DNA of 64,000 nt, taken from NCBI GenBank assembly GCA_023151115.1, contig JAKLJP010000022.1, forward strand, positions 1-64,000, in the 5' to 3' direction. The notes under the pieces are model-generated. The model was given only the letters and a program-made list of their open reading frames with translations, was not told the DNA's origin and searched no databases. Made by a program: the position numbers and the translations under genes. Each line of letters opens with the position of its first letter. Within the stretch, counting starts at the first letter, position 1. This document shows, in pieces, positions 49,456 through 59,548 of this stretch. The DNA comes from Anaerolineae bacterium. GTDB taxonomy: Bacteria > Chloroflexota > Anaerolineae > 4572-78 > J111.

Positions 49456-50850
49456 TCAAATCAACGGGCGCTGCCAGCCGCCCAGGGCAGTTTCGATTTG
49501 TTGGGCCACTGCCAGAGCTACATCCTCGCGCCAGTGGCGCGGCACTATTTGAACGCCAATGGGTAATCCCTCCGGCGAGACGCCGGCCCGGACTACCACC
49601 GCCGGCGAGGCGGTCAGCGAATAAGTTTGAACGTAACTGAAGGCGGCCAAATGCTGGCCGGTGGTTCCATGCCGCATGGCCGGATAGGCGCACACGGGGG
49701 AGAGGATGACATCGTACTTTTCCATAAACAAAAGTAAGGCGCTGCGCCACATGTCCCAGCGATACCACAAGCCCATAAACTCCGCCGCCGACAGGGCATA
49801 GGGGCGCATGCTTTCGAGCAATCCCTGTAACGCGGGGTGAACTTGCTGGGTTCCCGCCATCTGGAGCGCCATATCCATGCCCGCGCCGCCATCGGCTGAG
49901 AGCAAAGCCAGAAACAGTTCGGTGGATTGCTCCAGGCAAGGTGGGCGATCTTCCACCACTGTGAGACCGGCCTCGGCCAAAACCTGGGCGGCGGCTTTCA
50001 CCGCGCCCGCCGTTTCGGAGGTGGGCGGCACAATCCCGTTCTCGGTATAAAAGGCAACTTTTAGGCCCTTAAGATGCGCCTGGCTTGGGTCGCCCAGGGG
50101 CATCGGGACAACACGGGGGTCGCGCCCGTCTGCGCCGGCAATGATCGGCAGCATCAGGCTCAGGTCTTCCACGTAGCGGGCCAGCGGCCCATTTTGCGAC
50201 AGCATGCCCACCAGCCCCCCCAACATGGGTAGATAGCCGGTACCAGGCGCCCGACCCGGCGTTGGCCGCAGACCGGCAATCCCGCAGAAATGGGCCGGCA
50301 CGCGGATACTCCCGGCAAAATCGCCACCCAGCCCCAAAGGCGACCCGCCTGCGGCAATGATAGCCGCCTCACCGCCGCTGCTGCCCCCGGCCGTCCGGGC
50401 CAGATCATAGGGGTTGTTCGTGCGCCCGTAAATCAGGTTGTCGCTCTCATAGCCGTAACTCATTTCGGGAACATTGGTCAAACCCAGGATAATGGCCCCG
50501 GCTGCTCGCAGTCGCGCTACCACCGGAGCGTCCTGAGTGGGGATATAGGCCGCCCGGCCCAGCGTCCCGCCGGTTGAGATCAGGCCGGCAGTTTCAAGCG
50601 CATCTTTGATTGTGACCGGGACGCCGTGCAGTGGCCCCATAAGTTGGCCCCGCGCCAGGGCTGCATCGGCGGCTTTGGCCTGAGCGCGGGCTGTCTCTCC
50701 GGCCAATTGGACGATGGCATTGAGCGAAGGATTCACGGCCTCAATCCGCTCCAAATGGGCCGCAACTACCTCTGCCGAGGAAACCTTCCGCTCTCGAATG
50801 GCCTGCGCCAAGCTTGTGGCTGAGGTATAAATCAATTCGTTATTTGACAT
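49456..50850 (-). CDS. Amidase signature family hydrolase
   Basis: 464 aa, full length. Ser-cisSer-Lys triad visible: Lys82 (GVPVTIKDALETAG), the cis-Ser in TAGGSSGGEAAI (157/158) and nucleophile Ser181 in GDFAGSIRVPAHF. Hydrolyses amides; substrate not predictable, and GatA is unlikely because no gatB or gatC neighbour is present. First of an amidase-cupin-cupin run and divergent from STAND regulator 1, which may control it. Confidence 0.92.
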   Translation of the reverse strand: MSNNELIYTSATSLAQAIRERKVSSAEVVAAHLERIEAVNPSLNAIVQLAGETARAQAKAADAALARGQLMGPLHGVPVTIKDALETAGLISTGGTLGRAAYIPTQDAPVVARLRAAGAIILGLTNVPEMSYGYESDNLIYGRTNNPYDLARTAGGSSGGEAAIIAAGGSPLGLGGDFAGSIRVPAHFCGIAGLRPTPGRAPGTGYLPMLGGLVGMLSQNGPLARYVEDLSLMLPIIAGADGRDPRVVPMPLGDPSQAHLKGLKVAFYTENGIVPPTSETAGAVKAAAQVLAEAGLTVVEDRPPCLEQSTELFLALLSADGGAGMDMALQMAGTQQVHPALQGLLESMRPYALSAAEFMGLWYRWDMWRSALLLFMEKYDVILSPVCAYPAMRHGTTGQHLAAFSYVQTYSLTASPAVVVRAGVSPEGLPIGVQIVPRHWREDVALAVAQQIETALGGWQRPLI

Positions 50851-50934
50851 AAAACAAGGTCCTTTCTGTACGTATATTTCAAAAGGAATTTCCTTTGACT
50901 TGACTCCTACTATACAGTAAAATTGCAGCAGTTG

Positions 50935-50976
50935 GTGACACCTGGTGTTACTCCCGGTGTCCTAAAAAGTGACACC
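50935..50976. promoter_or_regulatory. Operator-like inverted repeats between amidase and STAND regulator
   Basis: GTGACACCTGGTGTTAC (50935-50951, one mismatch from a palindrome) and GGTGTC / GACACC (50956-50961 / 50971-50976). They lie in the divergent promoter region; an autoregulated site for the XRE-type regulator is plausible. Confidence 0.5.
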
Positions 50977-51048
50977 AGGCCAGACAATTAACAGAAATTG
51001 GGTCTATTTTTGGTGAGATGCGCCATCAGAGGGGAGTAGCAGGCTGGT

Positions 51049-53658
51049 ATGGACCCCCCCACCTCATTCGGCCTCTGGCTGCGGCAGCGCCGCAAGGAGC
51101 TTGACCTGACGCGGGAAGTTCTGGCTGGCTGCGTCGGCTGCTCGGTTTCGACCTTGCGCAAACTTGAGGATGATGAACGCCGGCCCTCGCGCCAGATGGC
51201 TGAACTGCTGGCCGGCTGTCTGGAGATTGCCCCGGCAAACCGGGCTGCTTTTCTGAAGATTGCGCGGGCCGAACTGCCTATTGATCAACTGCAAAATGTT
51301 AAAAGGTTAAACGTTGGCAGGTTGAAGGTTGACCCATCTCCGGCTGCCTTCGCTCCGCCCCGCCTGCCTTTTTCACCCACACCCTTGATTGGCCGCGAAT
51401 ACGAACTGGCAACTATCGCCGGGCTGCTGCAAAATCCGCAGTGTCGCTTATTAACCCTCACCGGTCCGGGCGGAATTGGCAAATCTCGTCTGGCAATGGC
51501 GGTGGCCTCGGCTGAACAGGCCAACTTTGAGCACGGGGTTTGTTTTGCCACCCTGGCAGCGCTCAACGCCACCGAGTTTATCATCCCGGCAATAGCGGAT
51601 GCGATAGGCTTCACTTTTTACGGCTCGCTGGAGCCACAGATCCAACTGTTTAGCTACCTGCGTGAGAAACAGGTTTTGCTGGTGTTGGACAACTTTGAGC
51701 ATTTGCTGACCCCGACCCAGGAGGGCTTAAGCAGGCAGCTATTTCATGACCTGCTCCACCAGGCTCCGGCGGTCAAACTGCTGGTCACTTCCCGCGAGCG
51801 GCTTAATTTGCAGGGCGAATGGGTGTTTGAGGTACAGGGTTTGCCGGTACCGCCGCCTGGTCAGAAGGACAATTGGGAGAGTTACAGCGCAGTGGCTTTG
51901 TTTCTGCGCAGCGCCCGCCGCGCTCAACTGGATTTTGAGGTAAAGGCTGGCGAGTGGCCTTTTATCATGCGGATCTGCCAACTGCTGGAGGGAATGCCGC
52001 TGGGCATCGAACTGGCCGCCAGTTGGGTCCGGCTGCTCTCGTGCCAGGAGATTGCCCAACAGATTGAGCACGATTTAGATTTTTTAGCCACCTCGCTGCG
52101 AGATGCGCCGGAACGACATCGCAGCCTGCGGGCCGCTTTTGACCACTCCTGGAAGCTGCTTTTAGCGGAAGAACAGCGGGTCATGGAGCAGTTGTCGGTG
52201 TTTCAGGGCGGCTTTCGGCACGAAGCGGCGGAACAGGTAGCCGGGGCAAGCCTGCTGTTGCTGTCGGCTTTGGCCGATAAATCGCTGCTGCGCCGGGCCG
52301 GGCATGGCCGTTACGACCTGCACGAACTCATGCGGCAGTATGCCCAGGCCAACCTGCATAAAAACCCCACAGAACTGGCGGCGGTTCAGGATCGCCACAG
52401 CGCCTACTATATGGATTTTATCCAGCAGCGCGAGGAGCGCCTGAAAGGGCCGCGTCAGGCGGAAGCGCTGGCCGAGCTGACCGCCGAGATTGATAATATT
52501 CGCCTGGGGTGGCGTCGGGCTGTTAGCCACCAGCAGGGGGTGATTAACCACAAGGTGCTTAAAACCCTGTGGTACTTTTATGAAATCCGGGGCTGGTTTC
52601 ACGAGGCGGAGGCTGCGTTTGGCTGGGCAGTGGCAGAATTAGAGCAAATAGCGGCAGCCGGACAGACAGAGACGGCTCAGATTAAGCTGCGTGAGTTCAT
52701 CCGCGCCCTGCATGGCTGGTTCTGCCTGCGGCTGGGCCAGCAGGAAAAATCTCGTGTTCTGCTTCAACACAGTCTGGCCCAACTCCGGGCGCTCGAGGCC
52801 CAGGTTGAACTGGCCCATATGCTGCACCATAGCGGGGTCCTTGAGTGGAGTATTGGCAATTATCAGCAAGCGCGAGCTTTATTCCAGGAAGAGCTGGCGC
52901 TGTGTACTCAGAACAGCGACTTGTGGGGCGCGGCTCTTTCTCACGGTAATTTGGGGCTGGTGGCGCAGATGTTGGGTGAATACGAGGAAGCCCGCGAGCG
53001 TATGCAGCAGGCTATCGCCATCTACCGGATGCTGGGCGATAAACGGATGGTCGCCATTGGCCTCAATTTTCTGGGCGGCGTTGAGGCGATGGTCGGCGAC
53101 TATACCCAGGCGTATATCCTTCTGCGTGAAAGCCTCACTTTGAACACAGCCCTGGGTGAACGTTGGAGCTATGCTATGACGCTCAACCAGTTGGGCCTGG
53201 CGGCTCAAGCGCAGGGTGAATATGCCGAAGCGCACTATCTGTTTCAAGAATGTATTGCCCTGTTCCGCGACATGGGCGAAAAGTGGTGGAGCATGACTCG
53301 GGCGCTCAACAATCTGGGCAACACGACCTGCGCTCTGGGCGACTATGCGGCCGCACGAGGCTACTTTTTGGAAAGCTTTCGGACGGCGATAGAGGCCCAA
53401 CTTATTCCTCATGCCCTGGATGCTCTGGTGGGGTTGGCCGAGGTGCAGGCCCACGAAGGGGCCGGTGAGCCGGCGTTGGAACTGTTGGGGCATGTTCTCC
53501 GCCATCCGGCCAGCAGCCAGGAGGCCAAAGCGCGAGCCGAGCGGCTGCAAGCAGACCTGGAAATCAACTTCACTCCCCCTCAAATCAAAACTCTTCGAGA
53601 GCAGGGGCAAGGGGTAACGTTTGAGGCGCTGGTGGAAAAAATTTTGTTAAAAAAGTAG
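51049..53658 (+). CDS. STAND regulator 1: XRE HTH, NB-ARC ATPase, TPR
   Basis: 869 aa. N-terminal XRE-type HTH ([20 protein letters not shown] ... [15 protein letters not shown]), a short linker whose residues 82-95 ([13 protein letters not shown]) are a translated word repeat, an NB-ARC-like ATPase with Walker A GPGGIGKS (139-146), Walker [13 protein letters not shown] and sensor TSRERL, then a winged-helix part and many TPR units (for example [20 protein letters not shown]). STAND proteins act as ligand-driven switches. ATG 51049 follows GGGGAG. Tandem with a paralogue 9 bp downstream. Confidence 0.9.
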   Translation: MDPPTSFGLWLRQRRKELDLTREVLAGCVGCSVSTLRKLEDDERRPSRQMAELLAGCLEIAPANRAAFLKIARAELPIDQLQNVKRLNVGRLKVDPSPAAFAPPRLPFSPTPLIGREYELATIAGLLQNPQCRLLTLTGPGGIGKSRLAMAVASAEQANFEHGVCFATLAALNATEFIIPAIADAIGFTFYGSLEPQIQLFSYLREKQVLLVLDNFEHLLTPTQEGLSRQLFHDLLHQAPAVKLLVTSRERLNLQGEWVFEVQGLPVPPPGQKDNWESYSAVALFLRSARRAQLDFEVKAGEWPFIMRICQLLEGMPLGIELAASWVRLLSCQEIAQQIEHDLDFLATSLRDAPERHRSLRAAFDHSWKLLLAEEQRVMEQLSVFQGGFRHEAAEQVAGASLLLLSALADKSLLRRAGHGRYDLHELMRQYAQANLHKNPTELAAVQDRHSAYYMDFIQQREERLKGPRQAEALAELTAEIDNIRLGWRRAVSHQQGVINHKVLKTLWYFYEIRGWFHEAEAAFGWAVAELEQIAAAGQTETAQIKLREFIRALHGWFCLRLGQQEKSRVLLQHSLAQLRALEAQVELAHMLHHSGVLEWSIGNYQQARALFQEELALCTQNSDLWGAALSHGNLGLVAQMLGEYEEARERMQQAIAIYRMLGDKRMVAIGLNFLGGVEAMVGDYTQAYILLRESLTLNTALGERWSYAMTLNQLGLAAQAQGEYAEAHYLFQECIALFRDMGEKWWSMTRALNNLGNTTCALGDYAAARGYFLESFRTAIEAQLIPHALDALVGLAEVQAHEGAGEPALELLGHVLRHPASSQEAKARAERLQADLEINFTPPQIKTLREQGQGVTFEALVEKILLKK

Positions 53659-53667
53659 AAAGCTGAG

Positions 53668-56067
53668 ATGGATACGCCTGCTTCCTTTGGCCTGTGGCTG
53701 CGGCAGCGCCGCCGAATTTTAGACCTGACGCAAGAGATGTTGGCCGAGTGCGCCGGCTGCTCGGTCTCGGCCATCCGTAAAATTGAGAGCGACGAGCGCC
53801 GGCCTTCGCGCCAGGTGGCCGAACTGCTGGCCGGCTGCCTGCACATTGACCCGGCCGAGCGCCCCCTTTTTCTCCAGGTAGCCCGCGCTGAGGCCGGGAC
53901 AGGTCGCTTGGGTGAACTTTCTGCCGCCGCGTCCGCTCTGGCTGCTGCCCCCCCACCTGATTTATCTCACGAAGCGGCTTGCCCGCCAACCCCTTTGTTA
54001 CCCATCCCGCCGACTCCGCTGCTGGGGCGCGAGCATGAATTGGCCGGTATTGCGCACTTGTTAGCCAATCCCGACTGCCGGCTGCTGACGCTGGTCGGCC
54101 CCGGCGGGATTGGCAAAACGCGCCTGGCCCTCGAAGCCGCGGCGCAGGCCGGCCCTGCCTTTGATAACCAGGTTTATTTTGTGCCGCTGGCGTCTTTAAA
54201 CTCGCCCGAATTTATCGCCCCGGCCCTGGCCCAGGCAGTGGGCCTGGTCTTGCAGAGTCAGGCCGAGCCTCACCCCCAGCTTGTTAACTACCTGAGCGAA
54301 AAGCGCGCCCTGTTGGTGCTAGATAATTTTGAACATTTGCTGCCCAGGCTGTCGGGCGGAGGTGACGGTGAGCTTAGCTTGCTGACCGGCCTGCTGCCGG
54401 AAGCCCCCGACGTCAAACTGCTGATCACCTCACGCGAGCGGCTGCGCCTCCAGGGCGAGTGGGTGTTTGAAGTGGAAGGTTTGCCGCTGCCGCCGCTCGA
54501 TGAGACGGAAGATTTTACCGCTTACAGCGCCGCAGCCTTATTTCTGCGCAGCGCCCGCCGCAGCCGGGCCGATTTTGAGCTGACGGCGACGGACTACCCC
54601 TTTGTCGCCCGTATTTGCGAGCTGGTGGCCGGGTTGCCGCTGGGCATTGAATTGGCGGCGGCCTGGGTGCGCCTGCTGTCGTGCCGGGAAATTGCCCACG
54701 AGATTGAACACAACCTGGATTTTCTGGCTACATCGGCCCGCGACGTTCCGGCGCGGCAGCGCAGCCTGCGGGCCGTGTTTGATTACTCCTGGGGTCTGCT
54801 CTCGGCAGAAGAGCAGGAGGTTATGCAGCGGCTGGCCCTTTTTCGGGGGAACTTTGAGCGCGAGGCTGCTGAGAAGGTCGCCGGGGCGACTCTGCCCGTG
54901 CTGCTAACGCTGCTGGATAAATCCTTGCTGCGGCGCGGCCCTAACCGGCGTTATCAGGTGCATGAATTGGTGCGGCAGTATGCTGAGGAATACCTGCAGG
55001 CCACGAGCGCAGCCGCGCAAGCGCAAGATCGGCATCTGACTTATTTTGCCACGCTGGCTGAGGAAGCGGAGTTTCACCTGGAAGGCGCAGAGCAAGTCGC
55101 CTGGCTGGAATGGCTGGAGCAAGAGCACGATAATCTCCGGTCAGCCCTGGCCTGGGCCTTTAAGCCGGCTGAAGAGCTTGCAGCCGGAGGAAAGCGGGTC
55201 GAGTTGGGATTACGCCTGACCAGTGCGCTCTATCGCTTCTGGCAAGGACGCGGCCACCTCCGCGAAGGCTGCGCCTGGCTGGAGCGCGGCCTGAATTACA
55301 ACTTGGGTGTGTCAGCCGGGGTCAGGGCCAAATCGTTGAATGTGTTGGGCTGGCTGCTCAACCAACAGGGCCAGCGTGAGCCGGCGTTCCGCTTGCTTCA
55401 GGAGAGCCTGGAGTTGCATCGGCAACTGGCCGACAACAAAGGCACAGCTTACACGCTCGACAGCCTGGGTGATGTGGCCTGGCTGGAAGGCAATTTTGCG
55501 CAGGCCAAAGCCTATTATGAGGAGAGCCTGGCGTTACTCAGGGCTTTGGGAGATCCATGGGCCATCGGCATGTCGCTGTGCAGCCTGGGACGGCTGCATG
55601 TGGATCATGGTCACTTCGAGGAGGCGGCAGCTCTGTTGGAAGAAGGGTTGGCTCTGTTGCGGCAGATAGCGGATCGGCGGGGGATTGCCTTATCGCTGCT
55701 AAACTTGGGGCGGGTCTGGCTGGCCCGCGGCGAGCATGGACGGGCCAGCGAGCAGATCAAGGAAAGCCTGGTTCTGTTTCAGAGATTGGGAAACAAGGTG
55801 GACATGGCCGAATGTTTCCAGATGTTGGGCGCGCTGGCCCGCCTGGCCGGGCAGGCCGAGCGGACGGCGCAGCTGTGGGCCGCCGCCGGAACGCTGTTTG
55901 AGTCTATCGGCGTGCCGGCGGTGTCAACGGTCAACCAGGCAGCTTACACGGCTGATGTGGGCTTTGCCCGGACTCGCCTGGGTGAAACCGCCTTTGCCGC
56001 CGCATGGTCGGCCGGGCAGGCTATGACTCTCGATCAGGCCGTGGCCTATGCCCTGGCCGAGTCATGA
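53668..56067 (+). CDS. STAND regulator 2: XRE HTH, NB-ARC ATPase, TPR
   Basis: 799 aa, paralogue of the upstream gene with the same order: HTH ([20 protein letters not shown]), ATPase with [17 protein letters not shown], Walker [14 protein letters not shown] and [18 protein letters not shown], winged-helix region and TPR units ([38 protein letters not shown]). Its linker lacks the word repeat. Start is ATG 53668, 9 bp after the previous stop. Converges on the STAS gene. Confidence 0.9.
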   Translation: MDTPASFGLWLRQRRRILDLTQEMLAECAGCSVSAIRKIESDERRPSRQVAELLAGCLHIDPAERPLFLQVARAEAGTGRLGELSAAASALAAAPPPDLSHEAACPPTPLLPIPPTPLLGREHELAGIAHLLANPDCRLLTLVGPGGIGKTRLALEAAAQAGPAFDNQVYFVPLASLNSPEFIAPALAQAVGLVLQSQAEPHPQLVNYLSEKRALLVLDNFEHLLPRLSGGGDGELSLLTGLLPEAPDVKLLITSRERLRLQGEWVFEVEGLPLPPLDETEDFTAYSAAALFLRSARRSRADFELTATDYPFVARICELVAGLPLGIELAAAWVRLLSCREIAHEIEHNLDFLATSARDVPARQRSLRAVFDYSWGLLSAEEQEVMQRLALFRGNFEREAAEKVAGATLPVLLTLLDKSLLRRGPNRRYQVHELVRQYAEEYLQATSAAAQAQDRHLTYFATLAEEAEFHLEGAEQVAWLEWLEQEHDNLRSALAWAFKPAEELAAGGKRVELGLRLTSALYRFWQGRGHLREGCAWLERGLNYNLGVSAGVRAKSLNVLGWLLNQQGQREPAFRLLQESLELHRQLADNKGTAYTLDSLGDVAWLEGNFAQAKAYYEESLALLRALGDPWAIGMSLCSLGRLHVDHGHFEEAAALLEEGLALLRQIADRRGIALSLLNLGRVWLARGEHGRASEQIKESLVLFQRLGNKVDMAECFQMLGALARLAGQAERTAQLWAAAGTLFESIGVPAVSTVNQAAYTADVGFARTRLGETAFAAAWSAGQAMTLDQAVAYALAES

Positions 56068-56071
56068 AAAA

Positions 56072-56419
56072 TCAGGCGGGTTCGAGCAGATCGGCCTCAG
56101 CCGAAAGAATAGGCATGTAGTTGGCCAGGCCGGCCACTTCAAAAAGCTCGGCGTAAAAGGGGCGCAGGCCGTAAGCCATCAGGCTGCGGTTGGCCTGCCT
56201 GGCCCGCGCCAGCAGGCTAATAATGGCGGCAATGCCGGTACTGTTGATGTAGTCCACGCCGGCGAAGTTGAGAAAGATAACTTCGGGATTTTGATTTTCT
56301 GCTGCCCCATAGGCCGCCTGCAAGGCTTCGCCGGCCAGCGCCGTCAGTTCGCCGGATAAATCGAAAACGGCGGCATTGGGTTGATAGTGAACCGTAACCT
56401 CAAGCTTATTTGCTGTCAT
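56072..56419 (-). CDS. STAS-domain anti-sigma factor antagonist
   Basis: 115 aa, one STAS domain: VTVHYQPNAAVFDLSGELTA, FLNFAGVDYINSTGIAAIIS with the phospho-acceptor Ser of the DxxxINSTGI loop, and AYGLRPFYAELFEVAGLANY. SpoIIAA/RsbV-type partner switch. ATG 56419 follows GGGGGA. It overlaps the kinase-like gene by 14 bp, so the two form a partner-switch unit. No sigma factor or PP2C phosphatase is adjacent. Confidence 0.9.
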   Translation of the reverse strand: MTANKLEVTVHYQPNAAVFDLSGELTALAGEALQAAYGAAENQNPEVIFLNFAGVDYINSTGIAAIISLLARARQANRSLMAYGLRPFYAELFEVAGLANYMPILSAEADLLEPA

Positions 56420-56891
56420 GACTTCCCCCTTCCAGATACAAAAATAATTCAATGGTGTGGTGAGCGTCATCGCCGCTCAGTCGCAGATCGTCCATCGTCT
56501 TCTCGATCAAGAAAAAGCCCCAGCCGCGTAACGGCTGCCGGCCGCTGAGCTTGTCGGCCAGATTGGGAGTAACCGGCTTGGCGCTGAGGCCGCTGCCCTG
56601 GTCGGTGACGCAGACCCGCAGCGCTTTCTGGGAAACCTGCACCCGGATCAGCACCGGCAGATCGGGCCGGGAGCGGTTGCCGTGCTCGATGGCGTTGAGG
56701 GTGGCCTCGGCGACGGCGGTTTTGAGCCGTTCCAGGTGCGCGGCGGGGAGGCGCAGCTCCCGGACCGCTTCTGTCACCTTGAGTAAGGCCAGATGCTCGC
56801 TGTCCAGTTGGCTGGGCAAGGCAAATTCGACCAGGGTTTGCCAGGTTGGGTTGGGTGATGGGCTGCTCTGATTCATCATCGGTCTGCTCAC
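56406..56891 (-). CDS. RsbW-like ATP-binding anti-sigma factor kinase
   Basis: 161 aa, HATPase_c_2 fold of SpoIIAB/RsbW: KTAVAEATLNAIEHGN (N box), VCVTDQGSGL (G1 box), LRGWGFFLIEKTMDDLRL (G2/G3). Serine kinase that phosphorylates the STAS protein and binds a sigma factor in characterised systems. Start is GTG 56891 or ATG 56879; no clear ribosome site decides. First gene of the pair with the STAS gene. Confidence 0.87.
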   Translation of the reverse strand: MSRPMMNQSSPSPNPTWQTLVEFALPSQLDSEHLALLKVTEAVRELRLPAAHLERLKTAVAEATLNAIEHGNRSRPDLPVLIRVQVSQKALRVCVTDQGSGLSAKPVTPNLADKLSGRQPLRGWGFFLIEKTMDDLRLSGDDAHHTIELFLYLEGGSHDSK

Positions 56892-56926
56892 TTGGCTCTA
56901 TTAAACCACAGGTTTGGGGGAATTTG

Positions 56927-56955
56927 GTATCACTGAGTGACACAAATAGTGATAC
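56927..56955. promoter_or_regulatory. GTATCACT / AGTGATAC inverted repeat
   Basis: 8-bp perfect half-sites separated by 13 bp, with AGTGACAC in the middle. Between the divergent RsbW-like and small membrane protein genes. The AGTGACA core recurs at 50969 and 62206. Confidence 0.45.
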
Positions 56956-57065
56956 AAAAAGCTCTTGCAACCGCCACTTTGATCCTTACTGACCATTCAT
57001 CGTGGCAAAAGTGCTGTATTATGCTATACTGGGGTTAAGTCTCTCTTTCTGATCAAAGATCACAT

Positions 57066-57344
57066 GTGAACGACTTTAAACGGGCTGGTCTCATCACTCT
57101 GCTTGCAGGATTTTACTTTGCCAGTGTTTATTTTGCCGTAGCTGCGCTTGTTCCAGAGTTGGCTTTGCAGGCTGCGCTCGTTGCGGTGATTGGGGTAATG
57201 GTAGTTTTTCGTATTTTGGGGATAACAGGAAGCAACAAACCGGGAGCGCCAATGGCGATTCTGATTTTTGCGCCGGTGATCTGTATCGCCGCCGGTATTC
57301 TCTGGTGGTTAATGCGGCTGTTGGGATTTTGGGAGATTAAATGA
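57066..57344 (+). CDS. Small three-helix membrane protein
   Basis: 92 aa, unknown. Hydrophobic segments GLITLLAGFYFASVYFAVAA, ALVAVIGVMVVFRILGI and MAILIFAPVICIAAGILWWL, with a short polar tail. GTG 57066 is the only start-like codon that fits; the ribosome site is weak. Its 3' end overlaps the convergent small gene by 8 bp. Confidence 0.6.
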   Translation: MNDFKRAGLITLLAGFYFASVYFAVAALVPELALQAALVAVIGVMVVFRILGITGSNKPGAPMAILIFAPVICIAAGILWWLMRLLGFWEIK

Positions 57345-57489
57345 AGTAGCTATACAACAGCGCCGCCGCAGCCAGAAGGGCAATAATTGTGGCAGAAGTG
57401 GCTTGAACTCGGCGTTCTTGCTCGTTTTTGGGGATGTATAAATCCATTATTTGTTGAAATAATTGGGCGGGCGCTTTTACTACTTTCAT
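57337..57489 (-). CDS. Small tail-anchored protein
   Basis: 50 aa: MKVVKAPAQLFQQIMDLYIP, a basic KNEQERRVQ patch and a C-terminal helix ATSATIIALLAAAALLYSYF. ATG 57489 is chosen because a promoter TTGACT-18-TATACT lies only 6 nt upstream, so the mRNA would be leaderless. No family recognised. Confidence 0.5.
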   Translation of the reverse strand: MKVVKAPAQLFQQIMDLYIPKNEQERRVQATSATIIALLAAAALLYSYFI

Positions 57490-57495
57490 AAAAAT

Positions 57496-57525
57496 AGTAT
57501 ACCATTGTTGAAACCAGAAAGTCAA
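57496..57525 (-). promoter_or_regulatory. Promoter giving a leaderless transcript
   Basis: On the minus strand, TTGACT (57525-57520), an 18-bp spacer, TATACT (57501-57496), then 6 nt to ATG 57489. The predicted transcription start coincides with the start codon. Confidence 0.6.
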
Positions 57526-57545
57526 GCTATGAAACAGGGGAGCAA

Positions 57546-58529
57546 ATGAAAGCCATCGTTATTCAAACCGAGCAGGAAAATCGTCCGCTGGCCTGGCAGG
57601 ACACACCCACGCCGGCCTACAGCGCCGACGAGGTGCTGGTAGACGTTTATGCCACGGCGCTCAACCGGGCTGATCTGGCCCAGCGGGCGGGAAATTACCC
57701 ACCGCCGCCGGGCGCATCGCCGATTTTGGGATTAGAAGTGGCCGGGCGAATTGCGGCGTTAGGGGCCAATGTGACCGGCTGGCAGGTGGGCGACCGGGTG
57801 TGCGCCTTGATTCCCGGCGGCGGCTATGCCGAGCAGGTCAACATTCCGGCGGCTATGCTGATGCCTATCCCCGACGACTGGAGTTTCGAGCAGGGGGCGG
57901 CAGTGCCCGAAGTGTTTTACACGGCGTATGTGAACATTTTTATAGAGGCCCAGTTCCAAAAGGGAGAGACGGTGCTGATCCACGGCGGGGCCAGCGGCGT
58001 GGGTACGGCGGCCATTCAACTGGTGCGGGAGGCAGACGGGCGGGCCATCGCCACCGCCGGGTCGGACGAGAAGATCGCTTACCTCGCAGGGTTGGGTGCG
58101 GATCTGGCGATCAACTATAAAAAAGAGGATTTTGCCGAGCGGGTACTGGCCCATACCAACGGCCAGGGCGTAGACATCATTCTGGATAATGTGGGGGCGG
58201 CTTACCTGGAGCAGAATGTGCGGCTGCTTAAATTGAAGGGGCGGCTGGTTTTTATCGGCACGATGAGCGGCAGCCGGACCGAGGTGAATATCGGGGCATT
58301 GATGGGCCGGCGGCTGCGGTTGATCGGTTCGGTGCTGCGGCCGCGCTCACTGGCGGAGAAGGTCGAAATCAAGGAAAAATTTATGGCCCACTTTTGGCCG
58401 CTGCTGTTGAATGGAACCATCGCGCCAATTATCGACTCGGTGTACTCGATTGAGCAGGCCAATGAGGCGCATCAGCGCATGGCCGAAAACAAAAATATCG
58501 GCAAAATTATTTTGAAGGTGCGGGAGTAA
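57546..58529 (+). CDS. NAD(P)H:quinone oxidoreductase (zeta-crystallin/PIG3 type)
   Basis: 327 aa, medium-chain dehydrogenase/reductase without catalytic zinc. Landmarks: AIVIQTEQENRPLAWQDTPT, NRADLAQRAGNYPPPPGASP, LGLEVAGRIAALG, and the Rossmann loop IHGGASGVGTAAIQLVREAD (about 146-160), then GRLVFIGTMSG. Reduces quinones using NADPH. ATG 57546 has CAGGGGAG upstream. Confidence 0.92.
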   Translation: MKAIVIQTEQENRPLAWQDTPTPAYSADEVLVDVYATALNRADLAQRAGNYPPPPGASPILGLEVAGRIAALGANVTGWQVGDRVCALIPGGGYAEQVNIPAAMLMPIPDDWSFEQGAAVPEVFYTAYVNIFIEAQFQKGETVLIHGGASGVGTAAIQLVREADGRAIATAGSDEKIAYLAGLGADLAINYKKEDFAERVLAHTNGQGVDIILDNVGAAYLEQNVRLLKLKGRLVFIGTMSGSRTEVNIGALMGRRLRLIGSVLRPRSLAEKVEIKEKFMAHFWPLLLNGTIAPIIDSVYSIEQANEAHQRMAENKNIGKIILKVRE

Positions 58530-58572
58530 AACGAAGCAAACCATTAAACGTAACTCGATTTGGAACCAGGTC

Positions 58573-58663
58573 AGCAATTTTGAGCCAAGTTCGCGGAGTG
58601 AGCCATTCTCAGATGCGGCGACGCCGCACCTGAGGGTGTTTGCTCCTCATATTCGGAATTGCT
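58573..58663. repeat. AGCAATT palindromic element
   Basis: About 91 bp bounded by AGCAATT / AATTGCT with an inner TGCGGCGACGCCGCA hairpin and TGCTCCTC near the end. The layout is like the TCAGTAGATCCAA MITE but the sequence is different. Between the oxidoreductase and USP genes, which converge. Confidence 0.45.
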
Positions 58664-58666
58664 ATT

Positions 58667-59548
58667 CTATTCTTTCTCTGAACCCCTAATCAGCAGGATC
58701 GGACAATCTATCTTATTCAAGAGCGCCTCAATCGCCTCCGCTTGAAGCGGCCACCTCTCTCCGGCTAAGACCAGTAAGCCTCCTTGCTCCGCCTGGACCG
58801 CCTGGGCCAGATGAGGTCCGGTGGGCGTGGCCAAACGGCGGTAACTGGCCTGAAGCCCCCGTTCTTGCAGCCAGGCGCTGGCTTCTTGTTCTAAACATTC
58901 TGCCGTGCCAGGGAGTTCCTCATCGGCTAAAATGAGGACGGTCAAGGGCAGCCGGGCAACTCGTGCTGTGGTTGGAATAAGACGGACGGCCATCGCCAGG
59001 GCCCGCCTGGCCGCGGGTGAGCCATCATAAGTGACCAACACCGGCTGCCTCAGCTTATCCCCGTGTTGGAGCAAAAGCACTGCCCGCGGCGCTTCGACGG
59101 CCACGGTGCGAGCCGTCGAGCCCATTTGGCCTCGCCGGGTTGTTGGCCAACTTGTTAGACCCAAACTGAGCAGATCCGCTTCCAAGGCCGCAGCCAACAC
59201 CTCTGCTGTAACCTGCCCCCGCACCACCCGAAAGGACCAGGCCACCTGCGACTGTTCGGCGGCAGCAGCTAAGGCCCGTCGGGCCTGTGCTGCCTGGGCC
59301 TTCAGTTCCTGTTCTAGCCTGGGGCTCTCTATTTCCTGAAGAACCACCGAGGGATAGCGTATTTCCCGGGCAAAGGGCAACCCGGCCAGCCGTAGCAAAT
59401 TGATATCTTCGACAAACAGTCCCGCCAGTTCCGCTTTGAAACGAGCCGCCAGTTCCACAGCCGCTTCCAGAGCAGCCAGGCTCTGCTGCGACACATCCAG
59501 GGCAACCAGAATCCGCCGGATAACCAGCTCCTGCGTTTCTTCCTTCAT
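58667..59548 (-). CDS. Universal stress protein (tandem Usp-like)
   Basis: 293 aa, two Usp-like halves: RRILVALDVSQQSLAALEAA ... GLFVEDINLLRLAGLP ... ADLLSLG, then VLVTYDGSPAARRALAMAVR with DCPILLIRG at the end. The second half lacks the clear G-x2-G-x9-G ATP loop. Stress-tolerance protein. Its ATG overlaps the protease stop (ATGA), so it is translationally coupled as second gene of the operon. Confidence 0.87.
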   Translation of the reverse strand: MKEETQELVIRRILVALDVSQQSLAALEAAVELAARFKAELAGLFVEDINLLRLAGLPFAREIRYPSVVLQEIESPRLEQELKAQAAQARRALAAAAEQSQVAWSFRVVRGQVTAEVLAAALEADLLSLGLTSWPTTRRGQMGSTARTVAVEAPRAVLLLQHGDKLRQPVLVTYDGSPAARRALAMAVRLIPTTARVARLPLTVLILADEELPGTAECLEQEASAWLQERGLQASYRRLATPTGPHLAQAVQAEQGGLLVLAGERWPLQAEAIEALLNKIDCPILLIRGSEKE

